Source: Cranoglanis bouderius (lineage: Eukaryota; Chordata; Actinopteri; Siluriformes; Cranoglanididae). From it: a stretch of DNA of 64,000 nt. A program made the position numbers and the translations under genes. This document shows positions 24,485 through 35,034 of the stretch, piece by piece (position 1 is the stretch's first letter; each line of letters opens with the position of its first letter). Below the pieces are notes generated by a model, which saw nothing but the letters and a program-made list of their open reading frames with translations, was not told where the DNA came from and ran no database searches. The DNA lies in assembly GCA_023630585.1 (NCBI GenBank), contig CM042548.1:4883527-4947526 (forward strand), written 5' to 3'.

Positions 24485-25991
24485 CAGGTGCATCTCAATA
24501 AATTAGAATGTCGTGGAAAAGTTCATTTATTTCAGTAATTCAACTCAAATTGTGAAACTCGTGTATTAAATAAATTCAATGCACACAGACTGAAGTAGTT
24601 TAAGTCTTTGGTTCTTTTAATTGTGATGATTTTGGCTCACATTTAACAAAAACCCACCAATTCACTATCTCAACAAATTAGAATATGGTGACATGCCAAT
24701 CAGCTAATCAACTCAAAACACCTGCAAAGGTTTCCTGAGCCTTCAAAATGGTCTCTCAGTTTGGTTCACTAGGTAAGCCACAAACATTCATTGCCAAAGA
24801 AGCTGGCTGTTCACAGAGTGCTGTATCCAAGCATGTTAACAGAAAGTTGAGTGGAAGGAAAAAGTGTGGAAGAAAAAGATGCACAACCAACCGAGAGAAC
24901 CGCAGCCTTATGAGGATTGTCAAGCAAAATCGATTCAAGAATTTGAGTGAACTTCACAAGGAATGGACTGAGGCTGGGGTCAAGACATCAAGAGCCACCA
25001 CACACAGACGTGTCAAGGAATTTGGCTACAGTTGTCGTATTCCTCTTGTTAAGCCACTCCTGTACCACAGACAACGTCAGAGGCGTCTTACCTGGGCTGA
25101 GGAGAAGAAGAACTGGACTGTTGCCCAGTGGTCCAAAGTCCTCTTTTCAGATGAGAGCAAGTTTTGTATTTCATTTGGAAACCAAGGTCCTAGAGTCTGG
25201 AGGAACGGTGGAGAAGCTCATAGCCCAAGTTGCTTGAAGTCCAGTGTTCAGTTTCCACAGTCTGATGATTTGGGGTGCAATGTCATCTGCTGGTGTTGGT
25301 CCATTGTGTTTTTTGAAAACCAAAGTCACTGCACCCGTTTACCAAGAAATTTTGGAGCACTTCATGCTTCCTTCTGCTGACCAGCTTTTTGAAGATGCTG
25401 ATTTCATTTTCCAGCAGGATTTGGCACCTGCCCACACTGCCAAAAGCACCAAAAGTTGGTTAAATGACCATGGTGTTGGTGTGCTTGACTGGCCAGCAAA
25501 CTCACCAGACCTGAACCCCATAGAGAATCTATGGGGTATTGTCAAGAGGAAAATGAGAAACAAGAGACCAAAAAATGCAGATGAGCTGAAGGCCACTGTC
25601 AAAGAAACCTGGGCTTCCATACCACCTCAGCAGTGCCACAAACTGATCACCTCCATGCCACGCCGAATTGAGGCAGTAATTAAAGTAAAAGGAGCCCCTA
25701 CCAAGTATTGAGTACATGTACAGTAAATGAACATACTTTCCAGAAGGCCAACAATTCACTAAAAATGTTTTTTTTATTGGTCTTATGAAGTATTCTAATT
25801 TGTTGAGATAGTGAATTGGTGGGTTTTTGTTAAATGTGAGCCAAAATCATCACAATTAAAAGAACCAAAGACTTAAACTACTTCAGTCTGTGTGCATTGA
25901 ATTTATTTAATACACGAGTTTCACAATTTGAGTTGAATTACTGAAATAAACGAACTTTTCCACGACATTCTAATTTATTGAGATGCACCTG
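24485..25991 (+). mobile_element. Tc1/mariner transposon with 201-bp inverted repeats
   Basis: The element starts CAGGTGCATCTCAATAAATT and ends with the exact inverse, AATTTATTGAGATGCACCTG. It is flanked by a TA duplication at 24483-24484 and 25992-25993. The terminal repeats (24485-24685 and 25791-25991) are nearly perfect over 201 bases, so the copy is young. Unit B has the empty site GGCTTGTATAATAG at 33725-33738. One transposase gene lies between the repeats. It belongs to the long-inverted-repeat class of fish Tc1 elements. Confidence 0.97.
24748..25711 (+). pseudogene. Tc1 transposase, DD34E, broken by a frameshift
   Basis: The cut-and-paste transposase of the surrounding element. Two overlapping frames (24748 onward and 25244-25711) together give the whole protein. 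The N-terminal half has a paired-like helix-turn-helix (FIAKEAGCSQSAVSKHVNRK) and a basic stretch. The catalytic aspartates are in LFSDESKF (codon 25150-25152) and FQQDLAPAH (25418-25420), and the glutamate is in PIENLWG (25523-25525), 34 residues after the second Asp. Near 25262-25264, CAGTCTGATGATTTGG appears to lack two bases compared with the family phrase PQSVMIWG, which shifts the frame. The element is therefore probably non-autonomous although its ends look intact. Confidence 0.9.
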
Positions 25992-25993
25992 TA

Positions 25994-27171
25994 TAATAGA
26001 AGAATATAGTGCCTCGTGGTGAAAAAAGTTCTGCTTTCTCTTGGTCACGTCTGACTGGACCGTAGAGATCTTCAGTAGCGTCATTCAACAGAATGTGGTA
26101 GAGGGAGAAAAAAAAAAAAAAGCTTAACGTTATGAGACAGAGGCTTCAGGTTGGTGGTGAGGACGCAGGAAAGCAGGAACATCCTGGCTTTTCAGCTTTT
26201 CAGGCGACTCGCTTTCCCCCTTCACACAGTAACAGCAGTAAGAGCGATTCCTCTTCCAGCTTTCCTCTTCGCATCAATGTTAGATTAAAAGGATTCAGCA
26301 TTCTACCCTTAAAACCAGACAAGCTCATATTTTAGCTATTTCTGAAAGAAACCTGAACAATAGGGCTTTATGAAAATCAACATCCTGATGATGAACCTGA
26401 TCGGGTTCGTTGGAGCTTCAGTACGAGCTGCTTTGATCAGAATCAGTAACGCATTCTTCCTGTAGTTTAGTGGTCAGACGCGTAGTTAAAGGCCACACGA
26501 GGCCCTCATGCAGATGTGCGTGGCAGTAACAACATTCATATCCATAACACAATAGGAATGATCCATCAGGCTTTATGTAGCATTAGTCCTTATGAAGGAC
26601 ATTTCATAAGTCGATTGCAGTCGAAATCTGTCGAAAAGGCCTGTAAAACCACATCTGGCATCATTTTACTGGTTACGATATCAAACCCAATTTCAACCAG
26701 TCTGAGCGGAGTTTTTTTTTTTTTTTTTTTTTTTTTAAACTGTCAATTTTACATACAAGATGTATGTCCGCGTGAAAACTAGAAGAGATGAAGTGCCCGT
26801 CCAGGATTTAGTTTATCCTCTGTGCCATGCTGCTATCATCCTCTTTTTCCTTTGTGAATTTTATAGAGAGCTGCTTCAATCCAAATCTTCATGACTCCAA
26901 ATAAATAGCTGAAGCAACTAGGGATGATGGGATGTCTTCATAAATTTCTCCTGCCCTTTCCTCAGAAAGTCAGCAAGAGAACTTGCGTTTTCCTGTACTG
27001 CGTGTGTGAGGTTTGGTTTGGGGTCTCGGACTTCGTTACTGCCAGCGAGAGGCAGCGAAGATGCGCAAGAGTTGAGCAGGGAGCAGCAGGACCACAGCAC
27101 ACCTTCCTGTCGACTCTGTATCTCTTCTACTTCCAGCAGGAAACCACAGCTCCAGGAACACTAGCTTTTAT
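25994..27171 (-). pseudogene. Orphan arhgef12 terminal exon and 3' UTR copy
   Basis: On the minus strand 27161-27171 reads ATAAAAGCTAG after a CTTCATAG acceptor, identical to the real last arhgef12 exon at 34900-34910 (last codons D-K-S-stop). The sequence to its left matches the arhgef12 3' UTR region of unit B. No upstream arhgef12 exons exist next to this copy, because the duplication cut the gene inside its last intron. It could still act as an alternative last exon (see findings). Confidence 0.8.
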
Positions 27172-27593
27172 CTATGAAGAAAAAGAAAGAAAAACAGTGT
27201 TGGCAGTTTGCTGTGGTATAAGAGGAATAAAACAATTCAGACGACCTGTTATAGGAAAATCATTAATGCTGGTGTGCTAACACTAACTCTGCTTTACGGA
27301 TATTATATGCAACAATTACACTGTAAATAAAAACGTTTTTAAAAAATATTATTACACCGAAGAGATAAAACACGTGGTTGTTGTTAATAATAAAAAAATA
27401 ATCTCACTTTTTAAATTCAACAATGGGTTTAGTGTAAAATTCGGTGCTTTATTGGGAATATAATGATTATCGTGCATTTCAGTAAGAATCCAGCAGGTGG
27501 CAGTAATGAACTGCTATTAAAGTTTTGCGTTCTCATCCGGGCCACTAGAGGTCCCATTACACACCTTCCTTCAATAAATATTTTTTCGCAGAC

Positions 27594-27641
27594 GCTAACG
27601 GTGATAGTTGCTAACGGTGATAGTTGCTAACGGTGATAGTT
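27594..27641. repeat. Triplicated 16-mer in the 5' region of cenatac copy B
   Basis: CTAACGGTGATAGTTG occurs three times in a row, ending 30 bases before the start codon. Unit A has one copy (18400-18415). Confidence 0.95.
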
Positions 27642-27671
27642 GCTAACGCGAGAAACGACTGAGGTTTTGAA

Positions 27672-29199
27672 ATGGGGGTGTTTTATTGTGCCATATGCAG
27701 ACAAACGGATTTCTCAGGAAAAGGTCACATCTACGGGAAAAGCCACCAGAGCAGACTGAAAGTAGTTCTTGTGAAATTCCTGGATAAGGTAAGCTAGGTT
27801 AGCAGAGAATATGCAGAAGCTAATGCGCTAGTTATTTTCGGCTAACGGCTGCGTTTTAAATAGCACATTATTTAACGGATAAGTGCACTAGATAAGGTAC
27901 CGAGGGGAAAATGTTTATCGTTAATGTATATGTAGTATGTAGTGCGCTTGTGTAGGGAGTAATGAGACATTTGGGATTGCTGCATTGAGCGTTACTTTCG
28001 GACGGGAATAACAAACAAGTTCGTTCGTTGTTTTATATATTTGGAATCAAACTAAATAAATTAATATATTTTAAAATTCTTGGTAAACTCAGTTTCTTTG
28101 GATTTGTATAATAAAATCATTTGTAAATTATTGTTTAGGCAGAGTGCTTGATGTTAAAGTGAGAGGGGGAAAAATCCCGGAAACATTTATTTCTTTGATA
28201 AATCATTTAACCATTAAAAAGAAGTGAGGAAAAAATCTACAATTTTAAAAATCTAAAAAAAATATTTAAAAATACAAAGATTTTTTTAAAAGATTCAGTA
28301 CCAAATTTTAAGGTCAAGTCAAAACTGCTTCAAATCTGTTTGTAAATTATTAAAATAATACATTTAAAAAAAATTTTTAATCATAATGTTCACAATAATA
28401 AAACTGAAACTAATTTATCAGATTGGACATTTTCTAATCAGCTCCACTGATGAATTTTAAACAGTGAAGATGAGTCCCCTAACCTGACACGAGTTTCTAC
28501 TGTGCGAACATCAGTATCTGATCTGCATTGACCATAAAATAGAGGTGATCTGATTTCCAGCTGAAACAACTCTATACCGATATCGTCTTTTCAGAGGAAA
28601 AACTAAAAAGTTCTGTTTCATCTATTTCACCATCACTGGACGCAGGTGAAAGATGATTAGTCAGTAAAGATTAGTGAGCCTGTTCCAGAAGCAGCCATGC
28701 AAGCCCAAGCCATGACACTACCTCCACCATGTTTCACAGATGAGCTTGTATGTTTTGGATCATGAGCAGATCCTTTCATTCTCCACACTCCTCATTTTGG
28801 TAGAAGTTAATCTCGGTCCCAGAACTTTTGTGGTTCATCTCTGTATTTCTTTGCGAATTCCAATCTGGCTTTCTGATTCTTACTGCTGATGAGTAGTTTG
28901 CATCTTGTGGTATGGCCTCTATATTTCAGCAATTTTTTTTTTCTCTCTCTGTATTTGACCATCACTGGATGCAGGTGAAAGGAGCGCGGCGAACCCTCAG
29001 ATGTCCACAGGTGGAGAAATTCGACGCCTCGCAGCATGAAGCTAAGTTTTGGTGTTACTGCTGCGAAGTGGAGGTGCAGAGACACGTGACTGACGGCAGA
29101 GTCACTGTGCTTCACGGAGGACTGCTGGAGCACATGAGCACGTAAGACGTCACACACTCTGAAGAGCCTGATGGATGATTACAGTCAGTTGAAATGGTT

Positions 29200-29242
<43 letters not shown>

Positions 29243-32200
29243 GCTGTTCTGTTTCAGTCAAGAGCATCGCAAAAGCACGAACGCCTTCTGGTGGAAGAAC
29301 AAAGCAGACCATAAACGCAAAGAGAAGTTCATCATCACAGAGCAGGAGACTGACAGGTAGAACAGATAAATATTTACCCGGGCATCTTATTATTATTTTT
29401 TTTTATTTATTTATTTATTTATTGTTATTAAGTGTGAAGGATTTATTTTTTTCTTCTTCAGATTCAAGGAGGAAGTTACCAAAGCGCTCGAACAGTATGA
29501 AGAGAAAGAGGACACGCTTATTAAAGAAGTACGTTTTCCACGCAACACTTCACATCATCGCATGTTGTCGTCCACCATTACAGACATGAGTTCTAACGTT
29601 GATGTTTCTTTTGTTACGGCCAGCAAGCTGCTTTAATCCGGACGCGGGAGCAACACAGGCTGGAGGTCCTTCAGGCTCTAATAGAGGTTTGTGTTCCAGG
29701 AATGATGCAACAGTATCCATATCTCAGTGGAAGAGCTGGCAGTGTGTCGTACATGTATGAAAGATTTTCATGAAACATGCTCGTGGATATCGTCAGTGCA
29801 TCTACTGAATTCGGTTCATAGCACTTTCAGATAATACTAGACGTCGCAACAAAGCAGCTTCACGGAAACCCAGGTTTATTTTGAGAAAAATCAACCAACT
29901 AAGTTAATCAGAAAAGTATCGCTGGTACGAAGGAAAACGTCTACAGGAGCAGGCGGGCGAGATATGTCCGGGGGTGGGGGGGGGGGGCCTTGATTGGAAT
30001 CAGATGCATCCTCTTCTAGAGAATAAGACAAATTATGAAATGTGTAAGAAATATACAGAATGTTGGGTATATGATCATCACTGACGGCATGTTTCATAAT
30101 GCGAGGCTTAGCAGCTGACTGGCTTCCTTTATATTCATATTTATTATATAATTCATATTTTTCTACCCATTTTTAAAATAAACACTGAATTAAAGTGATT
30201 GATCTCAGTATTCTGTAGGTTTTTATGTGATTAGTTATCATGTATGATGAATTTGGGTTGTTACTGTTGACATTTCCTGAATCAAACCCAGCCTGATCCA
30301 GAGCTGCGGCAGCCCGCTGAACCGGAGCAGCAGAACATCCAGCAGACGACCTGGTAAGAGATCCAGACCTGCGTTCTTACAGTGGTGAAGAATCTAACCC
30401 GGCTGTGTTATTAGGTTTACACCAAATGCAGCCCATCAGCCAAGAAGTTTGGTGTCTGACGTTTTTGCACTGGAGCTAGACTAGCTGTAATTGACGATCT
30501 CTTCTCTGGAGACGTCAGTGACTGACCTCACTAATGCTCTTGTGGCTGAATGAGCACAAATCCACACAGCCACTCTCCAAAATCTAGTGGAAAGCCTTCC
30601 CAGAAGAGTGTAGGTTATTATAGCGGCAAAGGGGGAAATAAATCTGGAATGGGACGTTCAAAAAGCACGAGAGTAATGGTCAGATGTCCACAAAACTTTG
30701 GCCAGGTTTGTGTCGCGCCTCATCACACCACCTCGTCGCTGATCATATCCCCAAAACCTCACCGTGTAGCTAAACTCTAACATTACGGAGCGGCCATCTT
30801 GGTTTGTTGTTTTCCTCGTTTCAACTTGGTATTATTCCACACAAGAAGACAAGCGGCTGGGCTGTATGAATTCACAACAGATACAGGTTACACTTACATA
30901 TTACAACAAGTCTCGTTAAGCCGCAGCCAAAAAGGTTTGAAGTTGTTTGAGACCTGGATGTGAGGCAGATGATGCAGTATAATTCCACTTGTAAAAATAT
31001 TTTATAAACTCATTAATAAGAAAGATTCACAGTGTCATTTGAAGCGAATATCTGAAGACTTTCTGGACAAATATTCAGGTGAAACTGTCTTCCTTTGCTT
31101 GCTAGTTCCAGTGCAAAACTGAAGACACAAACTTAAAAGACACCAAACATGTCATGGCTGATTTGAGGAAAGTGGGAACCATGTAGTTTTTTGGCGAACT
31201 ATTCCTTTTGGTTTGTGTTGTAATAACTTACGTCATACATTACCATATATGAATTGGTAGTTTGAGGAATTTCATCATATTGATATTGTGGAAGGTGTAG
31301 GATAACAGAATAACAATTCAGTTGCACTGGATTCGACTCTTGTATCTCAGTAGCACGGGTTCCAAGCAGACGGGAAGTTTTCGCAGTGTACTGAATGAGC
31401 AGGCAGGCCCAAGCCACAACGATCCCTTCATGCAGAGTCAGTGGGACGATTCAGGACAAGGCCTCACTTTCATTGGCTATCAGGTAACTTTTGAAGAATT
31501 CATCATGGTCATTGGCTTTTGATTCCTCTTCACACTACTCTGAGAAACTCTGACCTTTGCCGTTTCCTTTTGAAGGACTGCTCTGCCGGTGGAAACGTTC
31601 ACACGGGTGAGTTTAACTCGAAAACTGTGTTCATGGAGACCGTTGAATGATTGTGTGTATGAATTGTATGAATGTTGTGTCATAAGGGGCGGTGCCTCCA
31701 TGGCTGCTGAAGGATCCCGAAGACGAGAGTGCGGGTAACTCGCAGGACATCGGTCCATCTCTGCAGGATTTTCTTAAACACAGTAAGCAGTTCTTTTTCG
31801 GTTGGAGTGATTGGGCTGGAAATGTGTTTAAAGGGATAAATAAAATAACCTGACCAGTAATGGCCAACATGGTCATTGAACAACGAAGCACCTATTGGCC
31901 TTTTCTGTTGCGCCACTTTTAACCTCCATTCACAATCTTTGTTACAGAAGAGCAGCAGAAGCTCAAGAAGCTCCCAGCCAACCGTGTGGGCGCCAACTTC
32001 GACCACAGCTCACTCACCGACGCCGACTGGCTTCCGTCTTTCGGCCGGGTGTGGAACAGCGGCAGACGCTGGCAGTCCAGGTGAGATCCGTGATTAGACA
32101 CCGTGCAGATCATCGTATGATCTCGATAGTGGTTAAATCCCAAATGGTGTTGCTTTTTCAGACATCAGTTCAGGCAGGAGGAGGCTAAAAGTGGGCAGAA

Positions 32201-32267
32201 GAGAAGGAGGGAGCATGGAGGAAAGGCAGCCAAGAAGCAGAAACATCTCACAAATGGAGACATCTGA
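27672..32267 (+). CDS. cenatac: CENATAC / CCDC84 minor-spliceosome protein, copy B
   Basis: A complete second gene with the same eleven exons: 27672-27788, 28975-29141, 29258-29356, 29462-29528, 29624-29686, 30292-30353, 31351-31483, 31576-31606, 31687-31782, 31948-32080, 32162-32267. The 357-residue frame is open and every splice site matches copy A. By eye the coding sequences differ at three positions of 1074: a silent change in exon 2, and in exon 6 a silent change plus CAG to CGG (Gln177Arg). The copy brings about 486 bases of its own 5' flank, so the proximal promoter is probably included. Its upstream neighbour is the orphan arhgef12 exon, not foxr1. The 3' end converges on arhgef12. 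Both copies look functional, unless one is an uncollapsed haplotype. Confidence 0.93.
28620..28925 (-). mobile_element. Tc1-like transposase remnant in cenatac intron 1 (copy B)
   Basis: This duplicates the remnant in copy A, with KARLEFAKKYRDEPQKFWD on the minus strand followed by broken frames. Confidence 0.8.
29202..29239. repeat. (GT)n in cenatac B intron 2, expanded relative to copy A
   Basis: About 18 GT units lie just upstream of the exon 3 acceptor. The matching tract in copy A (19979-19994) has about eight. Confidence 0.9.
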
Positions 32268-34443
32268 TCACCAGATATTCACATGAACACTGCAGCCTGG
32301 TCAGGAGCAGCACGGAACTAAATTCCGGTGGTTTTTACATCCATTGCGAGTCTGCAGGATTTCAGACTGTTAATAAGGCATGTTTGTTGTGTATGGTTGG
32401 ATTTTTAGAAATATCCCTGCTTCATGTAACACTAATGCAGTTTGTAACTGCACTGCCTTTCTCACATTCAGAAACATGGCTCTAAATTACTTTGTGAAAG
32501 GATTGTAATTATACCACAACACCGAGTTCTCAGATCTGATTGTTAATGCGCTGGTTCTAATACGTTATCGCTTCTATAGTAACAGCATGGATAAACAGAT
32601 TAACGCCGTGGTATTTAACAAAGAAAAATGTATCGTCGTTGATTTGGTGACGTTTTCTTTAACATTTATGGCAGTGTCAGCACGTTGTATCAATCAGAAT
32701 TAAAAGTTGCTCGTTCAAGTTTTCCACCACGGTAAAGTCTTCAGGATGGAGGGCTTTACTTTTTCCGCTTTCTCCGTAACATGACAAGGAAAAAAAAAAA
32801 AGAAAGGCTGGTGAGGGAACGACTGTTTATAGCTGCTATAACATAAGTGATAGTGGCTGTTCCTCAACATTAAATGTATACTATACCGGATAAAAAAAAA
32901 AGTATGTCATTCTTTAATCAATAAAGATTCTGTCACACCACCTTGTCATTGAGTATTTTCTTATAACAGTATATCCTGTTGTTTTATTTCTTACTTATTG
33001 TATGTTAAATGCTGTTTTTTTTAAAATTCTCTTTGTTGGCATTTCCCAAACCTGCTGTACCGTGTAAAAAGCAGCGACTGGGATGAAAAATCAAATTCAC
33101 CATTCGTGTTTCCAGTTTATTGAATAAATCTGCAGCATACTGAAGTGGTTCTGATAACGTCATATTGGTAATAAACCCAGAAAGTCACCGCTTTCCGCCG
33201 CAGTCGGTGAAAAAAAAAAAAAACGGAGACAGTGTGCAAGATTTCTTTCCATTTTGAACAGTTCAGTCTTATTTACGCAATAGAATCTATTTGAGCTATT
33301 CATATCTTTTTCCACAGAAGGCTAAAAGATCATTTATAGTGCTCAATAATAATAAAATATAATACCTCATGAACATTAGCCAAAATAAAAAGTACAGATT
33401 ACATTAATATAAGTATACCTTGCAGTCATTTATTTTTTTTTTTTTTCCTTTTTTAGTAGGTTCTGTTAAAATAATACAAGACTCATATATAATGTAGAAA
33501 GCAGAAAGGGAAAAAAAAAAGAAAAGAAAAGGAATTAGGTCTCTGTAAGAGATGCAGTGTTGGTCATAATTGTACAATTTTACACTTATAGACCTTTAAG
33601 GGTCTGTTTTTATAACGAGTCCTTTCATAATCATTTTTTAATCTTCATATAACTTCATTCCCACATCCCGGATAAAAGGAAAAATCCATGCTATAACCAT
33701 TCAGTAAGACTTCCGATCGAGTTTGGCTTGTATAATAGAAGAATATAGTGCCTCGTGGTGAAAAAGTTCTGCTTTCTCTTGGTCACGTCTGACTGGACCG
33801 TAGAGATCTTCAGTAGCGTCATTCAACAGAATGTGGTAGAGGGAAAAAAAAAAAAAGCTTAACGTTATGAGACAGAGGCTTCAGGTTGGTGGTGAGGACG
33901 CAGGAAAGCAGGAACATCCTGGCTTTTCAGCTTTTCAGGCGACTCGCTTTCCCCCTTCACACAGTAACAGCAGTAAGAGCGATTCCTCTTCCAGCTTTCC
34001 TCTTCGCATCAATGTTAGATTAAAAGGATTCAGCATTCTACCCTTAAAACCAGACAAGCTCATATTTTAGCTATTTCTGAAAGAAACCTGAACAATAGGG
34101 CTTTATGAAAATCAACATCCTGATGATGAACCTGATCGGGTTCGTTGGAGCTTCAGTACGAGCTGCTTTGATCAGAATCAGTAACGCATTCTTCCTGTAG
34201 TTTAGTGGTCAGACGCGTAGTTAAAGGCCACACGAGGCCCTCATGCAGATGTGCGTGGCAGTAACAACATTCATATCCATAACACAATAGGAATGATCCA
34301 TCAGGCTTTATGTAGCATTAGTCCTTATGAAGGACATTTCATAAGTCGATTGCAGTCGAAATCTGTCGAAAAGGCCTGTAAAACCACATCTGGCATCATT
34401 TTACTGGTTACGATATCAAACCCAATTTCAACCAGTCTGAGCG

Positions 34444-34478
<35 letters not shown>

Positions 34479-34899
34479 CTGTCAATTTTACATACAAGAT
34501 GTATGTCCGCGTGAAAACTAGAAGAGATGAAGTGCCCGTCCAGGATTTAGTTTATCCTCTGTGCCATGCTGCTATCATCCTCTTTTTCCTTTGTGAATTT
34601 TATAGAGAGCTGCTTCAATCCAAATCTTCATGACTCCAAATAAATAGCTGAAGCAACTAGGGATGATGGGATGTCTTCATAAATTTCTCCTGCCCTTTCC
34701 TCAGAAAGTCAGCAAGAGAACTTGCGTTTTCCTGTACTGCGTGTGTGAGGTTTGGTTTGGGGTCTCGGACTTCGTTACTGCCAGCGAGAGGCAGCGAAGA
34801 TGCGCAAGAGTTGAGCAGGGAGCAGCAGGACCACAGCACACCTTCCTGTCGACTCTGTATCTCTTCTACTTCCAGCAGGAAACCACAGCTCCAGGAACA
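32268..34899. other. Convergent 3' region between cenatac B and arhgef12
   Basis: It holds the 3' UTR of cenatac (AATAAA near 32924) and, on the minus strand, the 3' UTR of arhgef12. TTTATT hexamers (inverse AATAAA) near 33431 and 33117 are candidate arhgef12 poly(A) signals. A dispersed-repeat copy lies at 32530-33010. A run of T at 34447-34475 differs in length from unit A. Confidence 0.5.
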
Positions 34900-34990
34900 C
34901 TAGCTTTTATCTATGAAGAAAAAGAAAGAAAGAAAGAAAAAAAAAAAAAAAAACACGGAAGGAAGACGTGTCAGTGATTTATATTTTAAG

Positions 34991-35034
<44 letters not shown>

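Larger units (their letters stand above)
17971..27185. repeat. Tandem duplication, unit A (cenatac plus arhgef12 3' end)
   Basis: The sequence from AAAGAAAAACAGTGTTGG at 17971 recurs from 27186, an offset of 9215 bases, and the two stretches stay alignable to about 34935. Unit A holds one complete cenatac, a 1507-bp Tc1 insertion absent from unit B, and an orphan arhgef12 terminal exon at its right end. Differences are few: single bases, homopolymer lengths, a GT tract, and small indels upstream of the start codon. Confidence 0.95.
27186..34935. repeat. Tandem duplication, unit B
   Basis: A direct repeat of unit A without the Tc1 insertion. The right end lies in a GAAA/poly-A tract at 34921-34953, and the left junction has matching AAAGAAA sequence, so the breakpoint carries short homology. 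Unit B differs from unit A by a 12-base and a 10-base deletion upstream of cenatac, a triplicated 16-mer before the start codon, and a longer GT tract in intron 2. Confidence 0.95.

Noticed and set aside
34657..34839. 60-codon minus-strand frame (also at 26918-27100) considered as the arhgef12 terminal exon
   Set aside because: A terminal exon at 34900-34910 gives the expected D-K-S-stop ending in phase, which places this frame in the 3' UTR.
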